Notes: generated by a model not told the origin, from the sequence alone. Positions 10,810 to 21,897 are shown, counted from the stretch's first letter. The stretch: DNA of 64,000 bases from Beverwykella pulmonaria (GCA_001599595.1 BCHH01000010.1:665359-729358), one strand, 5' to 3'. Numbers and translations are program-made.

Positions 10810-12274
10810 CTAGGATGGGGCGGTGGCGGTCTTCGTTGCGAGGGTAATTGATGGGATAACAACAAGAGTAGGGCTAAGAGCTGGAGCGCTCAAAGATAGC
10901 AAGGGTGGCGGACGGTATTGCTTAGAAGACATCGAGTTTTTATAGGTCACGCTGTATTGCACGGTGTAGACGTCTTTGCTGCAGATTTGGCTTGTGTTGG
11001 TCGCATAGCTATGATCTCACATGCGGGCGTATATGCTCGTATATGTTAGCCCACCAGCCAAAATGAAGGGTGATTGGCAACTTACGAACAGTAATATCCT
11101 TTCTGTTCTTTCGCAAATAGTAAATGTTGATAGAGTGGCACATTTTCATCGGCCAAGTTTCGGCTGGAAGTGCCACAGCATACTCAGCAGTAGTGGTACA
11201 AGCAGCAGCAAATAGCTGGGGGTGGAATAGATCATCGGTGAAAGTCTTGACCTAAAGCAGTCACACAACTTCAGCGTAGTCCAGACAAGTAGCGGATATC
11301 GGTACAACTGCTATGTTGAGTATACAAGATCTTTGAGAGACAACGTGAGTGCAACCCAGAAGCTTTACAGCACAACAAAAAGTGTAGAAGCTGGATTTGC
11401 TTGTTCCATCTAAGTATGGAACGAATTCTGGCAGTCAAGGGGCGCTTTTGATCGCAGCGTTGTTGAGAAGAGAGTAACCATCATACCTTTGAACCATTTC
11501 TCCCTTCGTACCCACTCGAGCCCGCAATAGCGACTACAAAATTATTGTCCGTATACCCAGCATTGTTCGTATTTGGCGTTTCAACCGGGCTGTCCTAGAA
11601 CACACATTTGATAATTGTGGTAGACGGTGGATATGGGCATCTAGGTCTCACGTCGGGGTTCTTTCTCGAAAATGTCGACGGCCATGCAACCGTCCCTCTC
11701 GTTGCAGGTGGTGGCGCATGTATTGGTATCGTAAGAGCCCAGTGTAATGAAGACTAGGAAGCCGGAAGCGCTACTGGAAGCATGAAGGTTCTGGAACGAC
11801 AACTTGTACCCAGATAGCGTAGTTGCGCTAGTAGCGATAGACTCGATGTCGGAGGAACATGTATACAGTGTCCGGAGATGCTACGGGCCCTTCCCCGAGT
11901 GCCCTCGAACTTTAGGTGCCGTTGGTTGGGAGCAGTTCCCGCTTTGACACTTGTAGTGTTGATCCATCATGATCCGCGGCCACGACTGATGATAATGTTG
12001 CGGCGGCATCATAGTCCACTACCTGCGAAGGAGTAGTCGGATCGATGGTGTAGGCTGGATTTGGAGTTGAGTCGCCTAGATTGAAGAGAACCAAGGCATC
12101 TGCAGGTTATCGACAATCGATGCAAGGGACCAAGACACTGTGGTTGTTTCTCTACAAAAAACCCTGCCTACCTTTTAGCAACTTGATTGGAAGGAGGCAT
12201 AATTGTGCCTGCAGCAATACTAGCTAGTGTAAGCATAGTAAAAGGACGGTTAAGCGATCGTTTGTGAGCCTCAT
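10810..12274 (-). pseudogene. Decayed secreted two-module protein with PAN/apple-like Cys modules
   Basis: Conserved blocks of a long fungal secreted protein appear in order on the minus strand, in shifting frames: a signal-peptide-like start at 12274 (MRLTNDRLT, then LTLASIAAGTIM), VSKRELLPTNGT at about 11940, EGPVASPDTV at 11885, LSGYKLSFQNLHASS near 11800, YDTNTCATTCNERDGCMAVD at about 11730-11675, PSTTIIKCVF then a TAG where a Trp is expected (TGG to TAG), AGYTDNNFVVAIAGSSGY near 11530, SAPLDC near 11440, TFTDDLFHPQLFAAACTTT near 11200, and a final YATNTSQICS-YTVQYS stretch with a TAG at 10812-10810. The two Cys modules resemble PAN/apple folds seen in many Dothideomycete secreted proteins (family resemblance from memory, no name certain). 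At least two frameshifts and several stops make it non-functional. Confidence 0.7.
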
Positions 12275-14039
12275 GCTCTGAACCTAGCAGTCAATAGTCA
12301 GTGACGTTGGCGTTGAAGCTTAAAGTTCCGCGCCACTATCGATTGACCACTTAATGAAGTAGTATCGCCACAGCACTAGAGTGCGGGAGGGAGCAACAAA
12401 GAAAAGAATATGATATGAGGGAATATCTGAAGTTTTTTTTTCTCGTAATGGATGTCTTAGTTGTTAAGAAGACAGAACGGCTAGTAATCTACGAACAAGT
12501 ACGCGGGTAGAAAGGCATGATATAATACCTAAGAGCTGGAGATGAACAGCACTATGGATACTAGATGCCGTTCGCGTGCTTCATGTACGGTCGGTCCTAG
12601 TTGTTCTAAAGATAGGCAAAAAGCTCCGGATTCGACAATTTGATTAGACGGTGCCTTTGCATGCCCAGAGCGCTAAAGCCGAGTCTCGAAGCTTGTGTGC
12701 CTGCTTTATTATTTCCTGTAAGGAAATCAAGGCTATAGGTTATATGACACGGTGAAGGAGGACCGAAACTGTGATTATAGGAGACGAAAGAGTTGTGAGT
12801 GCTAGGGGGAAGATAGTAAACGTTGAGGACTGGATCCGGGCTAGGCGCCACTTTGCCTAAACAGGTAGGGTACGATATCTTTCTCGTCTCTGCATTTAAA
12901 AGTCAACTTCATAATTGCAGGGGAGTGAGTCCTGTATGGATACACTATGAACAGGATGTATTGAATGCATTAGCACAATTTCAAGTTCCTCGCCACAAGG
13001 CCCCAAGGGCATACAAGCAGTATTGCCCAGGCGCTCAGATACGCAAAAATGCTTGACCGTACTTTCCTCCGAGTATAACCCCACAATCTACCGATTCTTT
13101 GCATCCCTGCCTTTCCAACCCCCACCCATTTTCTCAGCCGCCCATCTGCCGATCCCAGCGCCCATCCCCCGCATCGAATTTATCCCCGCCCATCCGTCCG
13201 AAAACACTCGGCATTTTCATTTTTCCCCATCAACCACAACACCAAACACCCTCTCGTCTCATTTTCGATGCTCGCTCATGCACAAATACATATGAATAGT
13301 ATAAAAAAATAACAGTTAAATTACTATAGCAGGTTGATCCTAGGCTATAGGATTGGATTTATATGGGAGGTGCAGCGGGAGGGAGACGGAAGGGAATGTA
13401 TGGAGATGAAGTTGGCAGTGTGATAGATTGAGGATGCTGTGGGGATAGTTAATGGAGGGTGTGTGATTGGAAGATAGGCTGGAGAGGGTGGAAGGGGGTT
13501 GTGTGGACCAAGGAAGGAGATGCGGTGCAGGTGAGATGTGGTTCGGAGTGGAGGAATTCTGGGTCCGGGGCACGGGGTCCGGGGTATGGAGTATGGGGTA
13601 GTAGGGGTTGTCGGGCGGGGTACTGTGGCTTAACTGAGTGTTTGGCCCAGAGATTGGAGAAACGTGGCTGCTTGTTCTCATCCACATGGAATGTGGCATG
13701 TGCGTATCGAGAACGAGGATATAATGGATATTGAAATGCGAGATTTAAGATTCGTGACATAGGAACAAGAGGAGCAAGCGAATGAGGTAATTTGAATGGT
13801 ATTGATGCCGGCTGCATGTACTTCTAGCTTTGATAGCTCAGAAGTATGCGCGGAATAACTATGACTATGCTTAAGCAAAGAAGACTGAAAACCAACCCAA
13901 GTGCCGTGGTATCCGGTAGAACACCATGTCGAAACCAAAGCTTGTGAACGCCGTACCCCTATTATGACCCTAGGCCCTTATTCTTGACTAGAGAGCTTGT
14001 AGATGCAAACGCGAGACTTCAAATGCTTCACTCGTACTC
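12275..14039. other. 1.8-kb intergenic region, no gene recognised
   Basis: Short frames only. A minus-strand frame at 12851-12606 (81 residues) has ordinary composition but no motif and no splice partner. Part of 13310-13700 is purine-rich on the plus strand with Gly/Trp-like triplets. I see nothing else. Confidence 0.4.
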
Positions 14040-14303
14040 CTACTGCTCTTCTTGTTGTGCTAGAATACTGGCGCCATAGTCGGACATAGCTTGGTTGCCC
14101 CGTAACCGTTGTTGCTGGAACCGTGTGCGTGCGGCATCCATTTGCCGTCCTTCTTTGCGAGCAACGACCGTTGTGTATGTGAAGCTCAACACTATGGCAC
14201 TTGATTAGTCTATGGATGATGATGACATAAATGGGTCACATGGTTTGAACTTACCGATGAAGGTGGCAAGGGCCGGGAGCATGGATTTGGCTGGGACGGG
14301 CAT
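14040..14303 (-). CDS. Small single-pass membrane protein (66 aa), two exons
   Basis: Exon 1 is 14303-14255 and exon 2 is 14191-14040; the 63-bp intron has donor GTAAGTTC, branch ACTAATC and acceptor CCATAG, and the join gives exactly 67 codons. The product starts MPVPAKSMLPALATFI, continues with VLSFTYTTVVARKEG and ends with a charged helical part (AARTRFQQQRLRGNQAM, then SILAQQEEQ). It has one hydrophobic segment near the N-terminus and a basic, Gln-rich tail, a plan typical of small mitochondrial inner-membrane subunits such as the NDUFA1/MWFE type. That identity is only a guess. No stop or frame problem is seen, and the splice join is the main evidence that it is real. Confidence 0.6.
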
Positions 14304-15371
14304 TTTGGTATTTTGATATTGAGATTGTTGATTGGTTCGGGGAAGTTGTTGTATGTCAATTGGTGATGGAGTGCTTTGATATTTGTGACTTGGGTATCGA
14401 TGGAAGGAAGTACTTGATGTGGATCTGAATGTCGTGATGATGGAGAGAGCCAGAAAAAAGGCACCATACTTATGTATGTACAATTGAGAAGCCTATCATG
14501 GCTTCAGACAAACTCACGGTCTCCGCCGACGTGAGTGTCCCCGGAATATTCACGCATAGCGTGATATTGTTCGACTCGCACCTAGGTGGTGGGAGGGCTG
14601 CTACTCCCACGAACCAGAGTCTTGAGAAAGACGTACCGTGGCGTCGGGCGGGAGCGAAAAGATACACGGCAATACATTTGATTGGCCAGGGAAATTCAAA
14701 TGTGCTTTTGGGTCGACTGATACACGACTGCAGTTTGCTGTTCAGGCGTGCGCTCAGCTCATACGTGAGATTGGTGGGGTGACCCACTTCCTTCCATCGT
14801 ACGATTATGCGGTGACTTTGGGAAAAAGTAGGAAACTAGACTCAAAAAGCCAACAGCACAGCCTCGTGTTAATATGACACCTTCTGGGCTATCAGGAGAC
14901 CTCCACGCCGTTGAGATGATGATGATGCGCAGAGGTAGAAATCTGTGATGGACAGTCTTCAAGAACGATCAACAACATCGACGAAGAATTTTGAACCTCG
15001 GTCTTATCTTAGGCCCCATCCTAGCGGCTTGGCATATTACTGAACCTCGACGAGAGCGACTTCCAACTTTCAACACCAACCTTCGACTAACCTTAGAGCT
15101 CAGTCAGCCACCCTACGTCAACCACGTCGCTCCCAGACTACTTCACTTTACCTATCAATACACTAATCTAGTATGGTGCCAACTTTTCGCCTTTAGCAAC
15201 CTGCACCGTTCCTTCTCTTCTCCATCTCGCATCTACGCCGTGGATGTCTGTTCCGAGAATTGCAGACCTCTCCAATGCCAGCTTGCACTCAGAAATACTG
15301 CGCGACCTTCGTTTCTCAATTCTTCTTCCGGAGGGCCCCACCGTCGACGGTTATATCTTGCTGCGATGGAG
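14304..15371. other. Intergenic, 5' side of the small membrane-protein gene and 3' side of the SDR relic
   Basis: About 1.07 kb with short uncoordinated frames on both strands. No family motif, repeat or RNA gene was recognised. A 149-residue plus-strand frame at 14991-15440 runs antisense into the SDR relic and has noncoding-like composition. Confidence 0.4.
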
Positions 15372-16405
15372 TTAAAACGACATATCCGCGACAAGAAGAG
15401 AACGAAGACCTACTCCAGTAGCGGGACCCGCTTCAATTAGATAAAACGCCGCATCTGCAACATCATTGGGCCGGCCAGCTCGATTTGTCGGGTGATCGTC
15501 GACGTCCTTTTGACTCACTTGGCCTTCCAAGTCTGTCCCGGCTTCATCTCCTGCCTTGCTCTCATGCGCAACCTTGATACGGCCAGGTGCGATCAAGTTT
15601 ACCCGAATTCCCAAACTGCCTAAGCTGATAGCCATGGAGTGCGTTAAGCCAAGCTGTCCAGCCTTACTCGCTGCATAGCCCTCCTGGTTAGGGTCACTTT
15701 GGTGTGCCCGAAAAGAGCCGATATTGATGATGGAGGGCCCAGCGCCTTGGACCAAGTGCGCCCCGGCCTCACTATCGGAGATACGAGCTTTCATATAGGG
15801 TAGACAAGCCTGGCTCATCGCGAATGGAGCCGTTAGATTCGTCTCAACATAGGCCTGCCACTCCGCGAGGGTCTCTGGGTCTTCCTATCAAGTTGGAGTC
15901 AATGTAGGTCTTCATAGCGTGTAGGCTAAGAAAATGAAAAAGAAAGCGAGGGTACTCGAGCCATGTCTTGTTTAAGTGTCTTAAGGTATCTAGAACGCTC
16001 TAAAAGGGTATCTCATTGACTTTAGTATCTTTTTGGCTTTGAACAAGACATGCATTTCGGCCCCTTCGAGACGTACCATGGTCTTGCCATCTTTCCAGCA
16101 TGGACTCGCAATACTTCCGTTGTTGACCAGGCCGTCAATACGCTCGTCGAAGAACTTTGCGGCTACAGGAACTTTAGTGCGGATGTCGTTCAAGTCGCGA
16201 AGGTTGCATAGGGCCGATTCGACTTTTCCTTGTGGAATTGAACAAGATGCACGGTCATCGTGTACTCGAGCTCATCTTTGTCGTAGTCGAAGATGAAAAC
16301 CCGATGTCTGGCTTCAAGGAACATACGAGACAGTGCCCTTCCGATGCCGCGAGACCCTCCGGATATAATGATGTTCTTTGAAGGGTTGATATCGACTGGA
16401 GGCAT
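15372..16405 (-). pseudogene. Short-chain dehydrogenase/reductase, frameshifted
   Basis: Classical SDR architecture is present. The Rossmann start is NIIISGGSRGIGRALSRMF (TGxxxGIG-type, here SGGSRGIG), followed by an FDYDKDELE acidic beta2 end. The NNG motif lies in IDGLVNNGSI, the catalytic Ser in SIINIGSFRAHQ, and the YxxxK pair in EGYAASKAGQLG, followed by IRVNLIAPGRI. An intron at 16076-15885 (GTACGTC...GATAG) joins GKTM to EDPETLAEW in phase. However, the frame changes between HKEK and VESALCNLRD (about 16220-16210) with no room for an intron, so a one-base indel breaks the gene, unless it is a sequence error. The C-terminus (GLRSLLVADMSF) also departs from the usual VDGG ending, hinting at a second shift. 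Confidence 0.75.
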
Positions 16406-17970
16406 GGTTGCCTTTTCATTGCAATATTAGAGAGAATTCCAGTACTGACGGATGAGAGGCAATCGATATCGTATCTAACGAGTTCAATGGACGTTGAAGT
16501 GACGCGCATGTGACGTCATTCCAGCATTGAGTTTGAACATTGAATCAATCAAAAATAGGTTCTGCAAGAGAAGGATGAATGCAACCTTCAATTTAGGGCT
16601 TGTTGTTGTTCATGGACCATAGGCGGACGATGAGTGACCCAGCCACGCCAGCGGAGAAGGTGGCTATTTCAGGTCTGGCTTGACAAACCAATTCCCGCAC
16701 TTGAATTCACCACGGTTGCACCCCAAAAAATTCTGAAAAAAGGGAGAGATTTTCTCGGTTGTTTGGCTATTTTCTATCCGGATTGTACAAAGGTAAACAC
16801 TTCGTACATTAAGTCCAAACAAGTGGGTTGATAAGCCACGAATTCGCAATCGCCAAGGCTCCCAAGCTTTGCCTGACCTATCACACACTCAGCGAACACG
16901 CAATGAGGGGAATACAAATACGTAAGAACAAAAGGCCTGAAGCGAAACCAAACTCCAGGTGTTGATGTTGTCACGGTCACGATCCATGCGGTAGCTTAAG
17001 CGTTATGCTAACATCCCAGGGTCCTCCTGACGCGTCCTCCCGCGTTATATTCTCCGTCTCCCTGCACTTGGTTCTCCGAACTTTACCCTTTGGGATATTG
17101 TGGACCTTCTAGATGCTGGAAACGTACCTTGCTCCTATATTTGGCTAGTTTGCGACTCCATCGGTTTCGAATGATCGCCATCCGCGGCTGTACCCCACAG
17201 ATGTGGCACTCAGATCCCGCTTGAGCCTCACGAGCACCGCCATCCACTTTGATGCCTCATGTGCTTGTTTCTGATTTCGAACCTGTCCCCTACCACCTGT
17301 CTCGACAAACATGAGGCGATTACGCAAGGCTCACCTTCAACCCGACCTCGGGACTTGCCGATTAGCCCTAGCATTTCTTCGCTCTATGCTTTGCGACTTC
17401 TAGGTCTATTCCTTCCCTGTCAAACTGTGTAATGGGTTTTGTAGGCAGTTATTTTTGAGAACCTTCCCCTTTCTAGCGATGGAGTCCTTCGCTGACGTGG
17501 CGGTAGTCTTTTGACAATAGGGAGCATTTCTCGTTGGTCGAGTCTTGCTTGATCGCCACTGTGAAACTGTATACACGATCACGAATTACCGTATATGGAA
17601 TAATATGTTTGCCGACTTACGCACACGGAGGTCACGAGTAAGAGAGGAAGGCGTACTGCCTGTTAGTTGTTGAGCTACTGGTAGTTGGATAGACTGGCTG
17701 CTTTGGAGGTGTGCATCCACATTTCAGGGGTTTCCGCAAGGCACTTCACTAGGCTTTGGAGGTTTCTTTCGATATATAAAGTTTCTGGTCGTCCGCCGAT
17801 TCTAAACTTCATTCTACATCTGCATCTCTCCTTCTCAACTACCTTCCGGCCAAGGTCGTCCTTCTCTATTGAATCTTTAAGTCTTATACTTTTTCATTGT
17901 ATAATCCACTTCGCTACTTTTATTCGCTGCCGGCCAGTCAATCTTACGACTACTTCTCCAATCACTCAAT
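16406..17970. other. Intergenic between SDR relic and secreted repeat protein
   Basis: About 1.6 kb. The last 200 bp before 17971 is C/T-rich (TTCTCAACTACCTTCC-like), the usual look of a strong fungal promoter and 5' UTR, and a TATA-like TATATAAA lies at 17773-17780. A minus-strand stretch near 17330-17145 has a few protein-like words (AGSECHICG) but no gene can be built. Confidence 0.4.
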
Positions 17971-18990
17971 ATGCGCTTCTCTACGGCTACCCAGGCCCTA
18001 GTACTCGGTCTCTATGCCTCCACTCCGGTGTTGGCAGAAGCATCTGACTTCAACACCGATGTAGCTGCTCGTCATGTAGTAAGTGACTCTAGCTCACACA
18101 TATCACTCATTGATTCATCCATACTAACAATCGAATAGGGAGGCGCAGCTAGCTTTGCTTCCAACTGGGTGAAGGTTCCTCGCAGCGTTGGGGATATCCT
18201 AGAACGCCGACAAGGCAATGGGAAAGAACCTCGTCCGCCACCACCGCCCCCGAACCCGGTCCAGCAACGTCAGAACCAGGCCAAGCCGAACGCCGAGATT
18301 CCTCCCCCTCCCCCCCCTGCCCAGCCCAAACCTGACGGTAGGATTCAGCAGCGCCAACAAGGAAAGGCGAAGGGCGCTCGTCCTCCACCACCACCACCGC
18401 CCCCGAACCGGGNCCAACAGCGACAAGGCCAGCCGAAGCNTACTCCNCCGCCNCCCNCNCCNCCAGCCCAGCCCAAGCCTGATAATAGAATCCAGCAGCG
18501 CCANCAAGGAAAGGCGAAGGGNGCTCGTCCTCCACCACCACCACCGCCCCCGAACCGGGTCCAACAGCGACAAGGCCAGCCGAAGCTTACTCCCCCGCCT
18601 CCCGCACCTCCAGTTCAGCCTAAGCCTGATAATAGGATCCAGCAGCGTCAGCAGGGAAAGGCGAAGGGTGCCGGCAATACCACTCCTCCTCCCCCTCCTC
18701 CCCCCGCTAATAACAACAATAACAACAATAACAACCCGCCTCCGCCTACGAACCAAAATGCCAACCAGAATCAAGCTGCCAATGTCAACGCCAACCAGAA
18801 TATCAATCAAGCTCAAGCTCCCCCAGCCAAGAACCAGCAGCGTCAAGCCAAGGGAAAGGGCAAGCAGACCGGGGTTCCTCCTCCTCCTCCGCCTCCCGCA
18901 AATAGGGTCCAGCAGCGTCAGCAGGGAAAGGCGAAGGGTGCCGGCAATACCACTCCTCCTCCCCCTCCTCCCCCCGCTAACAACAACAAT

Positions 18991-19028
<38 letters not shown>

Positions 19029-19494
19029 CCCGTCTCCACCTACGAACCAAAATGCCAACCAGAATCAAGCTGCCAATGTCAACGCCAACCAGAATATCAA
19101 TCAAGCTCAAGCTCCCCCAGCCAAGAACCAGCAGCGTCAAGCCAAGGGAAAGGGCAAGCAAACCGGGGTTCCTCCTCCTCCTCCGCCTCCCGCAAATAGG
19201 GTCCAGCAGCGTCAGCAAGGACAACAGGGACAGCAGGGACAGCAAGGACAGCAAGGACAGCAAGGACAACAGGGACAACAGGGAGCCAACCAGAACCAGG
19301 CTCAGGCCCCTAATACCGGAAACGCTACTCCTCCTCCCCCGGTTATCGGTAACATCCCGCCACCGCCCATCAATCAGAACCAGAACGGCAACCAGGCTAT
19401 TAAAAATCAAAATACGAACCAAGCTGCGAACAACCAGGCAGCACCTCAAGCTCCTAATCAGAATCAGAATGCTAATACCGCCAACGGATTTTAG
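17971..19494 (+). CDS. Secreted Pro/Asn/Gln-rich tandem-repeat protein
   Basis: Two exons, 17971-18078 and 18139-19494, with a 60-bp intron (donor GTAAGT, branch ACTAAC, acceptor ATAG); product 487 residues. Residues 1-22 are a signal peptide (MRFSTATQALVLGLYASTPVLA). After a short mature start (EASDFNTDVAARHV), almost the whole protein is low complexity: poly-Pro blocks of 6-8 residues, poly-Asn runs up to 17, Q-Q-R-Q and KGKGKQ linkers, a (GQQ)n tract near residues 415-430 and a Pro/Asn/Gln tail ending NTANGF. There is no membrane anchor or Cys. It is likely an extended, disordered wall or secreted protein; function unknown. Twelve or so undetermined bases (N, 18413-18522) sit in nearly identical repeats, so copy number and some residues are unsure. 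Confidence 0.8.
18240..19290 (+). repeat. Nested coding repeats: Pro blocks, Asn runs, GQQ tract and a 270-300 bp direct duplication
   Basis: A unit of about 100 bp (linker Q-Q-R-Q-Q-G-K-A-K-G plus poly-Pro) repeats from 18240 to 18700. A longer unit beginning at the linker near 18636 recurs near 18905 with nearly identical sequence; the second copy has a longer AAC run (18978-19028). At 19215-19288 a 9-base unit GGACAGCAA/GGACAACAG repeats about eight times. Synonymous differences between copies are few, which suggests recent duplication. Confidence 0.8.
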
Positions 19495-20361
19495 AGCAGG
19501 ACTCAATTCAGTTATGATACAGAGTCAGGAACTCGATAGTACTACGTCGTCGTATAACTTATTGAGGGGACTAAATATCAGTGTGAAGCTGAGACATGAG
19601 ACATGGAACGAGAGATGTGATGAATGCATTGCGCTGTATAGCGTAGCATAGCATCGCTGGAAAAAGGGAAAAGGGAAGCATCGGACGGATGGATTGTACC
19701 ATTAGACTCACACTTGCATAGCAATATCACATTCATTTGACTGAAAGATTCTCTCAGTACATCTCAAATCTGGCAGTCATCCCGCGTCTGTGCAGTTCAA
19801 CTTCTATCAACCGATCACTTGAGGTAAGAATCCAAGTCAAGGTTATGACTTAGAACTATTATAACTAAGCTGGGGGTACATCTGCTCACCAAGCTGTAAA
19901 GTCTAACCTGGCGTTGAGTCTAGATCTCTTTACATGGTGATCCCTACATTAAGGTTTCTACCAAGGTGCATATGTATAGGATATTCGGGTAAGGTTGCGC
20001 TTTGAGTAGGGAGTGGACATTTGCAACGCAGAAGAGCGGCTAGGGCGATAGTATCGGCTTGGTGAGAGTTGATGGAGAGAGGTGGGGGCTATTTTTCCTA
20101 TTTGTCTGCTACCTCACCAATCCCTCTCTCGATTCTCGCTCCGTATGCCCACCGTCTCGCTTGGCTGCTGGAGTCGCGGCTTCTGGTGCCCACAAACTCC
20201 TCCCCCGACATCCAACTCCGTCATCATCTGCGGGTGGCTAGCCGATCAGCCAGCCTCGCACTGTGTGTCTTATCCGTCACAAAAATGCTGCTGCAGTCGA
20301 TCCTCACAAGCACCACTACCCAAGCAATATCGATCGCTCTAGACTACGCATACGAATATGA
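19495..20361. other. Intergenic / decayed 5' region of the PD-(D/E)XK gene
   Basis: The first half is 3' flank of the repeat protein. From about 20080 onward open frames rich in Ser/Pro (for example PTNSSPDIQLRHH) may be the ruined disordered N-terminal part of the nuclease-like gene that follows, but stops and frame changes prevent a model. Confidence 0.35.
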
Positions 20362-21141
20362 GCCGTCGCTCGCTACGGAAGGGCAGCTCGGCGCAGGAAA
20401 AACGACGCACAACCTGGAAAGTCTAAGTCAAAGCAGGCAACAAGTTCAGCCAAGACCTACGCGAATCTGCAACTTGTAAACCAGTCAGTCCAATACGGCG
20501 TTATGGGTGCGGAGCGGGACCACCTGCCAGAGGACATACACTTGTTCATTGAGGATCTCCAGGCGCTGTGTGAGAACGTGGGCATATTACCGTCGAATAT
20601 ACAGGTAAGATAGTTTACTCATGCGGGATACCTAGACTAATTGCATGGGATCATATCCCTGGCGCGAAAAAGCGCTCTCACTGGACGTACGAAACACGTC
20701 GCGACGACCCAGACCTCATGATCGAACTAGATGCGGTGAAGAGGGTGCAAGCCGCGGCTATTTCATCGCCCCCCACTGGGGACCATGGGTCGCAGTGGTG
20801 TTGCCCGGTGCAGTGGCCGCTTTTGGACATGGCTTTCCGTCATCAGTCTCACATCGAGCCTAAGCAGATGTACGTACTCTTTCCGCGCCTGATATGAGTT
20901 ACTGACGTTTAGATCGCACGCTCTCCCCATCAAAAGAGTATATATTTCAAAACCGGCGACCGGTACTCCGAATCCCGGCTTGTCGACTTCGCCGTCAGCC
21001 TCGTCTCGCAGTCCGTCTCCGATGACTCTCTTTCAGAATGGTTAGGGATTCAGTCCAATAACCTTCGCACGGTTAACCAATCGCGCTACCACCCGCTATG
21101 TTGGAATCCCACCATAATATCCGCTGAGGTCAAGGTTGGTA

Positions 21142-21149
21142 GGACTGAG
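21142..21149 (+). repeat. Left target-site duplication GGACTGAG
   Basis: Eight bases repeated exactly at 21890-21897, directly outside both element ends. They lie in the coding frame of the split gene just after AEVKVGR. Confidence 0.85.
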
Positions 21150-21889
21150 CAGAGAAGCTATCAATCAACTCGCTTGTAAGCACTTGATTGATCAATTGAT
21201 TAGGTAACAAATCAATCAAGTCAAGTTCCTCTCATCATTTTTTGCAATCAAATCAAGTTCTGACATCCAAATTGATTGATTTGATTGATCCACTTGATGA
21301 TATTTTGTGAGGCTATAGATTTGTGTGTGGGAGCGTCTGAGCAGGGATTTTTTGGTGTTGTATTTTGACGATATTGGCCCGGAATTACGACTTCGCGTCA
21401 ATGCTCCCCTGCGGGCTGAGAGGCTTGTTAGGCCGTGTGTCTATGGGTCACGTGATATACACTTGGAGTCTTATTGGCTATAGTTTAGAGGTCACGTGAT
21501 GTATCTTCGGAGACCTATCGGGCCGTGATTTATAGGTCACGTGATGTACTCTTGGAGGCCTATCAGGTCGTGTCTATAAGTCACGTGATATACCATATAG
21601 CTCTCTCCAAATCCCCCGAGTATCCTCAGGGATTCGTCTCTTGTTTCTATATTCGCCCTGATTCACTTTTCGTTCTGTTCCCTGCCACTGCCAGCTTCAC
21701 ACTACCACACACGTGCTTCGATACCATATACTCAAAATATACCCAATTGATCAAGTTTCCAATCAATTTTGCAATTTACGGTCTCAAAATAGTTGGATCG
21801 ATCAATCAAATCAACTTACGACGGCCCCAGAACCCAATCAATTCAATTCTGAGAGCTCCACTTGATTGATTTGATTGATATCATCTCTG
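21150..21889. mobile_element. hAT-like non-autonomous DNA transposon (740 bp)
   Basis: The element is bounded on both sides by the same 8 bases, GGACTGAG (21142-21149 and 21890-21897), the target-duplication length of hAT transposons. Its left end reads CAGAGAAGCTATCAATCAA and the reverse complement of its right end reads CAGAGATGATATCAATCAA, 17 of 19 identical and starting CAGAG as hAT termini often do. Subterminal parts on both sides are full of ATCAATCAA/TTGATTGAT words in both orientations, the usual arrangement of transposase-binding sites. No transposase frame exists inside, so it would move only with enzyme supplied by another element. It sits in the coding part of the PD-(D/E)XK gene. 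Confidence 0.85.
21431..21594 (+). repeat. Internal tandem repeat (about 45 bp x 3.5) with CACGTG cores
   Basis: Units begin near 21431, 21476, 21520 and 21565 and follow the pattern GGCCGTG-TCTATAGG-TCACGTGATGTA-TCTTGGAGGCCTATC. Each contains TCACGTGAT, a palindromic E-box-like core. The copies differ by several changes each, so they are older than a simple recent duplication. They lie in the middle of the hAT-like element. Confidence 0.8.
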
Positions 21890-21897
21890 GGACTGAG
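21890..21897 (+). repeat. Right target-site duplication GGACTGAG
   Basis: Second copy of the 8-bp duplication, after which the host gene's reading resumes. Confidence 0.85.

Noticed and set aside
14991..15440. 149-residue plus-strand frame
   Set aside because: Overlaps the antisense end of the SDR relic; Arg/Ser/Pro-rich without motif.
18199..19506. 435-residue Leu/Arg/Val-rich frame on the minus strand
   Set aside because: Antisense reading of the CAG/AAC/CCN repeats gives Leu, Val and Arg runs; no start context or family. The plus-strand frame has a signal peptide and a proper intron.
18218..19651. 477-residue plus-strand frame in the second phase of the repeat gene
   Set aside because: Out-of-phase reading of the same repeats; it lacks the signal peptide that the spliced frame joins to.
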